Shown here: positions 1-5,620 of the stretch, piece after piece
How the letters are laid out: each line of letters begins with the position of its first letter
Position numbering within the stretch: position 1 is the stretch's first letter
Assembly: GCA_964555735.1 (NCBI GenBank)
Contig: CAZKTS010000336.1
Span: 1-12,518, forward strand
Source: CAZKTS01 sp964555735
GTDB taxonomy: Bacteria > Actinomycetota > Acidimicrobiia > IMCC26256 > PALSA-555
DNA length: 12,518 bases
Reading direction: 5' to 3'
Program-made: the position numbers and the translations under genes
The notes under the pieces: generated by a model
The model's input: only the letters and a program-made list of their open reading frames with translations
What the model was told of the DNA's origin: nothing
Databases searched by the model: none

Positions 1-1535
1 CCGACCGCGTCGCACACCCGGGCGATGAGGTCGTCGCGGATGGTGCCGGGCTCGCTCGCGCGGGTCTCGGCGACCACGACGATCCCTTCCTTGCCGCGGC
101 GTCCCGGGGTGCCGAACGCGATCACGTTGCCCACTCGCACGCCGTCGACCGTTGCCGCGGCGCGCTCGATCTCCTCCGGGAACACGTTGCGACCGCCGAC
201 GATGATCACGTCCTTGATGCGCCCGCAGACGACGACCTCGCCGTCGACGAGGTAGCCGAGGTCGCCGGTTCGCAGCCAGCCGTCGTGCAGGGTCGCGTCG
301 GTGACCTCCGGCCGACGCCAGTAGCCGGGCGTCACCGAGCTCCCGCGGAGCTCGAGCTCGCCGACCTCACGGTCGCCGCGCGGCTCCCCCGTCTCGGGGT
401 CGCACACGCGCAGCTCGAGGCCACGCAGGGTGCGGCCGAGCATGGCCAGCCGGCGCGCCTCGGGCGCGTCCACGGCTGTCGGCGTCGCGAGCCGCTCGTG
501 CTCCAGCACGGCGCGATCCACCGTGTCGACGGTCATGCCGGTGCCGGGCTCCGGGAACGAGATGGCGAGGGTGGCCTCGGCCATGCCGTACACGCAGAAC
601 GCGGCCTTCGGGTCGAGTCCGTGCGCGTGGCCGGCCTCGAGGAACGACTCGACCGCGGTCGGGTCGATCGGCTCGGCCCCGTTGAGTGCCATGTGCCACG
701 CCGAGAGGTCCAGCCCGTCGAGGCGGCGGAGGGCTCGGGCCGCGAGCGCGTACGCGAAGTTGGGGCCACCGGTGACGGTCGCGCGCTGCTCCGACATCCA
801 GTGCATCCAGTCGCCCGGCGACGCGAGGAAGTCCTGCGGGGGCGCCAGCCCGAGATCGAAGCCGATCGTCATCGGCGTCATCAGCAGCCCGATGAGACCC
901 ATGTCGTGGTAGAGCGGCAGCCACGAGACCCCGACGTCGCCGACCCCCAGGCCCGCGCCTTCCACGATCGCGTCGATGTTGGCGACGAGGCAGCGCTGCG
1001 GGAGGGTGACTCCCTTCGGGTCGGCCGTCGACCCGCTCGTGAACTGGATGATGCCGAGCGCGTCGGGGTCGTCGGCTGGACGCTCCCACGCACCGGGACG
1101 CGCGCCGGGCTGCGCGAGCAGCTCGTCGATGCGGGCGACGGGCGGGTCGCCCGGCTCGACCTGCAGGAACGGCTCGAGCTCCGCGTCCACGACGAGCAGC
1201 GCGACATCGGCGTGCAGGATCCGCGCGCGCGTCTGCGCCGCGAACTCCTCGATCGACCCCAGCCGCATCGGAAGTGGCAGGCACACGAGCGTCGCGCCCG
1301 CGAGCCAGGTGGCCTGGATGGTGGTGACGAGCGGACGCGAGGTGGGCCCGAGCAGCGCGACGCGATCGCCGGGGCCGATGCCCCGCGCCTGGAGCGCGGC
1401 GGCGACGCCCTGCGCGTCCTCGTGCAGCTCGGTCCAGGTGACGCGCGTCGGGTGCTCACCGCCCGCCGCGGAGCCCAGGAACGTGATGCCGGCCTGCCCC
1501 TCGGCCGCGGTCTCGAGACGCGCCAGCAGAGCCAT
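1..1535 (-). CDS. Fatty-acyl-AMP ligase (FAAL/FadD-type adenylating enzyme), 3' end cut by window edge
   Basis: Adenylate-forming enzyme that should activate a fatty acid with ATP to an acyl-adenylate, typically handing it to an acyl carrier protein or polyketide synthase. I translated 511 codons from the ATG at 1535. Core motifs are in order: the P-loop TSGSTADPKGV at residues 166-176, WLPLYHDMGLIG at 205-216, NGAEPI at 285-290, YGMAEAT at 316-322, TGDLG at 423-427 and GRIKDVIIVGGRN at 438-450. The YHDMGLIG and NGAEPI stretches are more typical of FAALs than of acyl-CoA ligases. The C-terminal subdomain with the expected A10 lysine lies beyond the left edge. There is no clear Shine-Dalgarno sequence before the ATG. 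It is separated from the upstream minus-strand gene by 120 bp holding a hairpin and a TetR-type palindrome, so it probably has its own regulated promoter. A long-chain acyl-CoA synthetase is the alternative. Confidence 0.88.
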   Translation of the reverse strand, partial: MALLARLETAAEGQAGITFLGSAAGGEHPTRVTWTELHEDAQGVAAALQARGIGPGDRVALLGPTSRPLVTTIQATWLAGATLVCLPLPMRLGSIEEFAAQTRARILHADVALLVVDAELEPFLQVEPGDPPVARIDELLAQPGARPGAWERPADDPDALGIIQFTSGSTADPKGVTLPQRCLVANIDAIVEGAGLGVGDVGVSWLPLYHDMGLIGLLMTPMTIGFDLGLAPPQDFLASPGDWMHWMSEQRATVTGGPNFAYALAARALRRLDGLDLSAWHMALNGAEPIDPTAVESFLEAGHAHGLDPKAAFCVYGMAEATLAISFPEPGTGMTVDTVDRAVLEHERLATPTAVDAPEARRLAMLGRTLRGLELRVCDPETGEPRGDREVGELELRGSSVTPGYWRRPEVTDATLHDGWLRTGDLGYLVDGEVVVCGRIKDVIIVGGRNVFPEEIERAAATVDGVRVGNVIAFGTPGRRGKEGIVVVAETRASEPGTIRDDLIARVCDAV

Positions 1536-1602
1536 GGGGGATGAGACCCCGGCACCGCCCCGGCGGTTACCTCGCGCGGGGGCGCCCGCGTTGCTCGCGT
1601 CT

Positions 1603-1616
1603 ACCGACCGGTCGGT
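1603..1616. promoter_or_regulatory. Perfect 14-bp palindrome, candidate TetR-family operator for the acyl-AMP ligase gene
   Basis: ACCGACCGGTCGGT is a perfect palindrome 68 bp upstream of the acyl-AMP ligase start. Palindromes of this ACCGAC/GTCGGT type are commonly bound by TetR-family repressors of lipid genes in actinobacteria (family knowledge). No TetR gene is in the window, so the regulator would act from elsewhere. Its role here is inferred. Confidence 0.5.
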
Positions 1617-1620
1617 CGGC

Positions 1621-1639
1621 CTCCCGTTCGCCACGGGAG
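1621..1639 (-). terminator. Hairpin after the receiver-like gene, candidate terminator
   Basis: CTCCCGT and ACGGGAG form a perfect 7-bp stem with a 5-nt loop, 16 nt beyond the stop codon of the minus-strand receiver-like gene. There is no U-tract, which is common in high-GC actinobacteria. It separates the nhaA transcription unit from the acyl-AMP ligase promoter region. Confidence 0.45.
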
Positions 1640-1655
1640 AGGGTGCCAGACCCGG

Positions 1656-1964
1656 TCACCCGGGCGCCACCGCAGCCGCCGGATCCCGGAAGAAGCGGGA
1701 TCTGGGCATCGCGTCGTCGGCCCCCGCGGCGACCGCGGCGGTGAGCGCGTCCGGATCGTCGTGACGTCCGTAGGCGATGATGCGCGCATCCGGCGCGATC
1801 GCGCGCAGCTCCGCGACCTCGTCGCTGAAGCGGCCGACGTCGACGACGATGCACGTCGCGCCGGCCGCGGCCGCCACCGACCGGAGCAGCTCGACGTCCG
1901 GCAACGCACCGGTCAGCTTCGAGCCGTCCATCAGGTCGGCGGTGAGCGCGACGGTACGGCTCAC
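1656..1964 (-). CDS. Small receiver-like (CheY-fold) protein coupled to nhaA
   Basis: A 102-aa stand-alone protein. Its GTG start (1964) overlaps the nhaA stop as GTGA, so it is probably translated by coupling with nhaA. The sequence alternates short hydrophobic strands and helices as in a response-regulator receiver domain. It begins VALTADLMDGSKL, has CIVVDVGRF with a candidate phosphoacceptor Asp42 at the end of strand 3, then RIIAYG, and ends AGADDAMPRSRFF. This resembles a family of short atypical receiver proteins that begin TADLM and end PRSRFF. The usual acidic pair after strand 1 is reduced to one Asp, the strand-4 Thr/Ser is replaced, and the conserved Lys before the last Pro is missing, so ordinary phosphorelay function is doubtful. 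It has no output domain. The function is unknown; the fold call is from pattern only. Confidence 0.72.
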   Translation of the reverse strand: MSRTVALTADLMDGSKLTGALPDVELLRSVAAAAGATCIVVDVGRFSDEVAELRAIAPDARIIAYGRHDDPDALTAAVAAGADDAMPRSRFFRDPAAAVAPG

Positions 1965-3178
1965 GGTGTGCCCTCGTCGGCGGAGCGCGGTCGCACCAGC
2001 ACGCGCACCAGGATGGCACCGAGCGTGCCGGCCACCGCGCTCGCCGCGAGGATGCCCACCTTCGCCTCGGCGAGCAGCGGATCCACGAACGCGAGGTCGG
2101 CGACGAAGAGTGACACCGTGAACCCGATGCCCGCGACCGCGGCCACGGCGACGACGTCGAGGGCCCGGACGCCCGCGGGAAGGCGGCCCCACCCGAGTCG
2201 GAGACCCAACGCGGTGAAGCCCGCGATGCCCACCGTCTTGCCGACCACAAGGCCGAGGACGATGCCCCAGGCCACCGAGCTCGCGGAGGCATCGCCGAGC
2301 GCGCCTCCCGTCAGCACGACGCCCGCGTTGGCGAGGGCGAAGAGCGGGACGACGAGGAAGCTCGACCACGGGTGCAGGCGCGGCTCGAGCCGCTCCAGCG
2401 GGCCTTCGGCGGGACCGGGAGCGGCCGGTGTGAGCAGCCCCAGCGCGACGCCGGCGATGGTGGCGTGCACACCCGACTCCTCCGTCGCGATCCACAGTGC
2501 GATCGCCGGGAGCACGTACCACCACGGCGACGTGAACCCGACCTTCCGCATCGCCACGATCACGACGAGGACGACGGCCGCGCCGACGAGCCAGGACGCG
2601 CTCACGCCCTTGGAGTAGAAGAGCGCGATCACGACGATCGCGCCGATGTCGTCCACGATCGCGAGCGTGAGTAGGAACACCTTCATGCCGCTCGAGACGC
2701 GGGACCCGAGCAGCGCGAGGACGCCGATCGCGAACGCGATGTCGGTCGCCATGGGGATGCCCCAGCCATCGGACCCCGCCCCGCTCGTGTTGAGCGCGAC
2801 GTAGAGCAGTGCCGGCACCACCATCCCGCCGAGCGCGGCGAGCGCAGGCAGCGTGGCCGCTTTCCGGTCGCCGAGCTCGCCGTCGACGATCTCGCGCTTG
2901 ATCTCGAGGCCGACGACGAAGAAGAAGATCGTCATCAGGCCGTCGTTGACCCAGTGCTGGAGATCGAGGCTGATCGAGGTCTCGCCGACCCCGATGGTGA
3001 CCACGTGTTGCCAGACGTCCTCGTAGGACGCGCCCGCGACGTTCGCCCAGACGAGCGCCACGACCGTGGCCGCGAGGAGGACGATGCCCGAGAGCGCCTC
3101 GACGGAGACGAACTCGTCCCGCAGCGGCGGGAGGAAGCGGCCTGCCCACGGCAGGTGGAAGCCCTTGCGTCTGGTCAT
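1961..3178 (-). CDS. nhaA: Na+/H+ antiporter NhaA
   Basis: Cytoplasmic-membrane antiporter of 405 aa that exports Na+ (and Li+) in exchange for protons, for pH and sodium homeostasis. The family's functional residues are all visible. PMATDIAFAIG carries Asp146 (equivalent to E. coli Asp133), LAIVDDIGAI carries the transport pair Asp176-Asp177 (E. coli Asp163-Asp164), and VVGKTVGIAG carries Lys314 (E. coli Lys300). The length is normal for the family and about a dozen hydrophobic helices are evident, with the N-terminal basic segment MTRRK inside. The start is ATG at 3178. The 79 bp upstream, to the stop of the FpoF-like gene, show no clear promoter or Shine-Dalgarno sequence. The last bases overlap the start of the receiver-like gene by 4 bp. 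Confidence 0.96.
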   Translation of the reverse strand: MTRRKGFHLPWAGRFLPPLRDEFVSVEALSGIVLLAATVVALVWANVAGASYEDVWQHVVTIGVGETSISLDLQHWVNDGLMTIFFFVVGLEIKREIVDGELGDRKAATLPALAALGGMVVPALLYVALNTSGAGSDGWGIPMATDIAFAIGVLALLGSRVSSGMKVFLLTLAIVDDIGAIVVIALFYSKGVSASWLVGAAVVLVVIVAMRKVGFTSPWWYVLPAIALWIATEESGVHATIAGVALGLLTPAAPGPAEGPLERLEPRLHPWSSFLVVPLFALANAGVVLTGGALGDASASSVAWGIVLGLVVGKTVGIAGFTALGLRLGWGRLPAGVRALDVVAVAAVAGIGFTVSLFVADLAFVDPLLAEAKVGILAASAVAGTLGAILVRVLVRPRSADEGTP

Positions 3179-3257
3179 GGCCGCGTTGCTCCGCGTGTCG
3201 ACAGCTGAAGATGCCGACCAGACTTCCCGGCGCGCCAGCGCCGACCCTAGGCGATGT

Positions 3258-4379
3258 TCAGCTGACGGGGATCAGGCGGGGCGCCTCGGTCGCGAACTCC
3301 GGCCAGCGCTTGCGCGACTTCTTCGACAGCTTGTGCATCAGCTCGATCGCGCCCGGGTCGTCGTCGCCGGGGCGGGTCTCGATCCAGCCGTCGCGCGTGA
3401 GCCCCTCCATGAGCTCGCGACCGACGTCGGTCCGCACGATCGTGAGCGTCCAGTCGTTGAAGGCGCCGATGCCGCCGGTCGAGATGTCGGCGTGCTCGGC
3501 GGAGAAGTCGGGGCACATGTTGCAGCCCTCACGCGTCCACGCGTGGCACTCCTTGAGCGGCACCTCGTGGTAGTCGCCGTTCTTCATCCAGATCTGGAAC
3601 ACGCCCTTGATGTTCATCTTCTTCATGTCGGCCTTCTTGAGGCCGTACTTCGCCTCGAACAGCTCCTCGAAGATCGCGTCGTCGAACGTCTTCGAGCAGA
3701 GCAGCCCGATGTTGAGCGACAGGCGCCGCGCGACCTTGCCGGCCTTTCGCTGCTTCATGACCGGCGCGATCGAGCTCTGGCAGCTCATGCCGACGATCGC
3801 GATGCGCTCGGCGCCGCTCTCGATCGCGTCGTCGTAGGCGAGGGTGTTGGCCGAGTACGTGTAGCGGCTGCCGGCGGACGCGATGACGTCTTCCTTGGTG
3901 CGCGCGACGCCTGGCACTGCCTTCCAGGTGGAGCCGTCGCCCTCGAGGTAGCTCACGAGCGCGGCATCGATGATGTCGTGCTCGAGCGCATAGAGGAGGA
4001 TCGCCGACACGAGCCCGCCGTCCTGGCCGACCTCGTGGAGCACGGGGTCGGTCGCGCGGGCGAGCACGATGTCCTTGAACATGCCCGACGGCTCGTCGGC
4101 CGTCCGCGTCCGCCCGAACAGGAACTCGTCGACCTCCGGCTCCCACGTGCGGAAGCGAGGACAGGCCCGCGTGCAGCTCGTGCAGCCCTTCTGGCCGTGC
4201 GAGCAGTCGGTCGGGCCGTAGCCCTCCTCGAGCTGGAACGGCTTGTAGATGCCGGCGTCGTCGCGGTACCCGATGACGTCGTGCGGGCAGGCGATGACGC
4301 AGCCGGCGCACCCGGTGCAGAGGCCACTCGTGACGACCTCTTCGTACAGGTGCTTCCACTGGAACTTCTCGGGGGGCAC
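3258..4379 (-). CDS. FrhB/FpoF-like coenzyme F420 dehydrogenase subunit with two N-terminal [4Fe-4S] motifs
   Basis: Predicted 373-aa soluble flavin and iron-sulfur protein of the coenzyme F420 hydrogenase/dehydrogenase beta-subunit family. Members move electrons between F420H2 and an iron-sulfur or quinone partner. Residues 21-31 read CTGCAGCVIAC and residues 59-73 hold a second CX6CX2CX3C cluster motif, the two-cluster ferredoxin head seen in FpoF-type proteins. Next comes the FrhB N-domain signature DPVLHEVGQDGGLVSAILLY (111-130). The C-domain has Cys200, Cys228 and the CHAWTREGCNMCPDFSAEHA block (278-297), which is conserved in FrhB proteins. The start is GTG at 4379; the open frame runs much further upstream but that part is low complexity and antisense to the next gene. 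No hydrogenase or other partner genes are nearby, so the electron acceptor is unknown. F420 use is inferred from the family. Confidence 0.87.
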   Translation of the reverse strand: MPPEKFQWKHLYEEVVTSGLCTGCAGCVIACPHDVIGYRDDAGIYKPFQLEEGYGPTDCSHGQKGCTSCTRACPRFRTWEPEVDEFLFGRTRTADEPSGMFKDIVLARATDPVLHEVGQDGGLVSAILLYALEHDIIDAALVSYLEGDGSTWKAVPGVARTKEDVIASAGSRYTYSANTLAYDDAIESGAERIAIVGMSCQSSIAPVMKQRKAGKVARRLSLNIGLLCSKTFDDAIFEELFEAKYGLKKADMKKMNIKGVFQIWMKNGDYHEVPLKECHAWTREGCNMCPDFSAEHADISTGGIGAFNDWTLTIVRTDVGRELMEGLTRDGWIETRPGDDDPGAIELMHKLSKKSRKRWPEFATEAPRLIPVS

Positions 4380-4385
4380 GGCAGG

Positions 4386-4391
4386 AGTCTG
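4386..4391 (-). promoter_or_regulatory. Possible -10 box of the FpoF-like gene (leaderless start)
   Basis: On the minus strand CAGACT lies exactly 6 nt before the GTG start, the spacing seen before several other starts here. Only 25 bp separate this gene from the divergent DUF4328 gene, so promoters of both must overlap neighbouring coding sequence. CACAGT (4393-4398, plus) sits 6 nt before the DUF4328 GTG in the same way. Both are weak matches to TANNNT. Confidence 0.28.
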
Positions 4392-4404
4392 ACACAGTGG
4401 CGTC

Positions 4405-5268
4405 GTGGCGGAATCCGTGAGCGCGCCGACCGTGGTGCCGACCGCGCCCCTCGTGCCCTTTGCTTCGCCGTCGGCGCTCACGCCGCCACCCGGGGTCGAT
4501 CCCGCATCACCGCGCTGGCGCTCGGTCGCCGGGCCCGGTGCCGCGATCACGGTGCTCGCCGTCGTGTCGGTGCTCGCGTCGCTCTTCGTCGTCGTCGCGG
4601 CGGCGCGGCGCATCGCGGTGCTCGACGACCTCCGGTCGGGTCGGTTCGAGCCCGGCATCCTCGACCGCCTCGACGACGCCGACGGGCTGGTGAGCGCGAG
4701 CAGCATCGTGTTCGCGCTCGTGGCGCTCGCGTTGCTGGTGCTCGTGATCGTGTGGACGTGGCGCGTCGCTCGCAACGTCGCGACCCTCGGGCGCGACCAG
4801 CCGCGGCTCGAGCCCGGGTGGGCGATCGCGGGCTGGTTGATCCCCGTGGGCAACCTCGCCCTGCCGGTGCTCCTGTTGCAGGACGCGTGGCGGGGCACGG
4901 ACGCGACGACGCCGCGCGGCGACCTCCGGTGGCGCATCGGCGCGCGCTCTGCGCTGGTCGGGTGGTGGTGGGCGATGCTCGTCGGCGCGTTCGTGCTGTT
5001 CGTTCCCGGCTCGGGTGGCGACGCCGACCGGCCCTTGGCCGACCTCGACGCGCGCGTCGCGGCCGACGGCGTCGCGATCGCGGGCAAGCTCGCCGCCGTC
5101 GCCGCGGCGGTGCTCCTCGTCCTGGTCGTGCGCGCGTTCCGCCGCCGACTCGACGCGACCCTCGCCGCGCAGCAGACCGCGTGGCGGGCGTGGACCGCTG
5201 TGCCCGCGACGCACCCCGGGTCGAACACGCCCGGGTCGGACGCGCCGGGGTCGGACGCGCCGGGCTAG
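4405..5268 (+). CDS. DUF4328 family membrane protein
   Basis: Integral membrane protein of 287 aa and unknown function. A Pro/Ala-rich N-terminal tail (1-40) is followed by about five hydrophobic segments near residues 44-67, 97-118, 138-158, 183-201 and 223-243. The stretch TWRVARNVATLG followed by PGWAIAGWLIPVGNLALPVL (137-156) is the hallmark of the DUF4328 family. The GTG start at 4405 gives the divergent arrangement with the FpoF-like gene. The C-terminal tail is a PGSDA-type repeat encoded by a 15-bp tandem repeat that runs through the stop codon, so the end of the protein is probably evolutionarily labile. The role cannot be deduced from the neighbours. Confidence 0.82.
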   Translation: MAESVSAPTVVPTAPLVPFASPSALTPPPGVDPASPRWRSVAGPGAAITVLAVVSVLASLFVVVAAARRIAVLDDLRSGRFEPGILDRLDDADGLVSASSIVFALVALALLVLVIVWTWRVARNVATLGRDQPRLEPGWAIAGWLIPVGNLALPVLLLQDAWRGTDATTPRGDLRWRIGARSALVGWWWAMLVGAFVLFVPGSGGDADRPLADLDARVAADGVAIAGKLAAVAAAVLLVLVVRAFRRRLDATLAAQQTAWRAWTAVPATHPGSNTPGSDAPGSDAPG

Positions 5269-5289
5269 ACGCGCCGGGCTAGACGCGGA
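5218..5289. repeat. Short tandem repeat spanning the convergent ends of the DUF4328 gene and csoR
   Basis: Five head-to-tail units: three of 15 bp (GGGTCGGACGCGCCG type, the first diverged) and two of 14 bp (GGGCTAGACGCG type). In the fourth unit TAG is the stop of the DUF4328 gene. In the fifth the same bases, read on the other strand, are the csoR stop and last codons. The 1-bp loss between unit types shifts the frame into the stop. Confidence 0.8.
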
Positions 5290-5566
5290 GGAGGCGCTCG
5301 ACGGCCTGCACGGCCTCGGCGATCTTGGCGTCGCCCTCGGACTCGCTCGCCGCCGCGGCGTCACGCACGCAGTGGCGGAGGTGCTCGTCGAGCAGGCCGA
5401 GCCCCACACCCTGCAGGGCCTTGGTGGCCGCGACGATCTGCGTGAGGACGTCGATGCAGTACTCGTCCTGCTCGATCATCCGCTGCAGCCCACGGACCTG
5501 GCCCTCGATGCGGCGCAGGCGGGCCCGGTACTGGTCCTTCTCGAGGGAATAGCCCCTGGTTGGCAT
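5279..5566 (-). CDS. csoR: Copper-sensing transcriptional repressor CsoR
   Basis: All-helical metal-sensing repressor of 95 aa in the CsoR/RcnR (DUF156) family. Cu(I) binding should release it from DNA and switch on copper export. The copper ligands are present as Cys37 (EYCIDV), His62 and Cys66 (EHLRHC). The 25- and 4-residue spacings are the same as in Mycobacterium tuberculosis CsoR (Cys36, His61, Cys65), which separates it from nickel RcnR or formaldehyde FrmR members. RLRRIEGQVRGLQRMI (16-31) is the conserved first helix. The ATG at 5566 is chosen because it lies 6 nt behind a TACATT -10 box, so the mRNA is probably leaderless. It diverges from copA with a shared operator, implying autoregulation. 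Its stop lies inside the tandem repeat shared with the DUF4328 gene. Confidence 0.95.
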   Translation of the reverse strand: MPTRGYSLEKDQYRARLRRIEGQVRGLQRMIEQDEYCIDVLTQIVAATKALQGVGLGLLDEHLRHCVRDAAAASESEGDAKIAEAVQAVERLLRV

Positions 5567-5567
5567 C

Positions 5568-5597
5568 TTGTGAATGTACCCCCTAGGGGTATAGGGT
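5568..5597 (+). promoter_or_regulatory. copA promoter
   Basis: TTGTGA (5568-5573), an 18-bp spacer and TAGGGT (5592-5597). Transcription would start near 5604, leaving a short leader with the Shine-Dalgarno GAGGAGG (5608-5614) placed 6 nt before the copA ATG. The CsoR operator fills the spacer, so a bound repressor would block polymerase. Confidence 0.6.
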
Positions 5598-5602
5598 GTC
5601 AA
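5573..5602 (-). promoter_or_regulatory. csoR promoter (leaderless)
   Basis: On the minus strand TTGACA (5602-5597), an 18-bp spacer and TACATT (5578-5573), with the csoR ATG beginning 6 nt after the -10 box. The match is near consensus. This promoter overlaps the copA promoter head-on: each -10 shares one base with the other promoter's -35. Confidence 0.65.
5577..5591. promoter_or_regulatory. CsoR operator
   Basis: The sequence TACCCCCTAGGGGTA contains the perfect 10-bp palindrome CCCCTAGGGG (5580-5589) flanked by TA dinucleotides. This G/C-tract-plus-TA architecture is the known CsoR binding pattern in actinobacteria. It lies centrally between csoR and copA, within both promoter spacers. 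Confidence 0.75.
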
Positions 5603-5620
5603 CCAACGAGGAGGTGCGAC

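Noticed and set aside
285..1544. Long Arg-rich plus-strand reading frame of 419 aa
   Set aside because: It is antisense to the acyl-AMP ligase gene; in such GC-rich DNA long open antisense frames are expected, and it has no recognisable domain.
1682..1702. GATCCCG/CGGGATC hairpin as a terminator
   Set aside because: It lies within the last codons of the receiver-like gene, where it encodes the conserved RSRFFRDP segment; the hairpin after the stop is a better candidate.
3202..3264. CAGCTGAA/TTCAGCTG inverted pair upstream of nhaA
   Set aside because: The arms are short, 48 bp apart, built on the self-complementary CAGCTG, and one arm includes the stop of the FpoF-like gene, so chance is likely.
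3258..5228. A 656-aa minus-strand reading frame fusing a low-complexity N-terminus to the FpoF-like protein
   Set aside because: The N-terminal half is antisense to the DUF4328 gene and rich in Arg/Ser/Thr with no family pattern. The recognised protein begins at the GTG at 4379.
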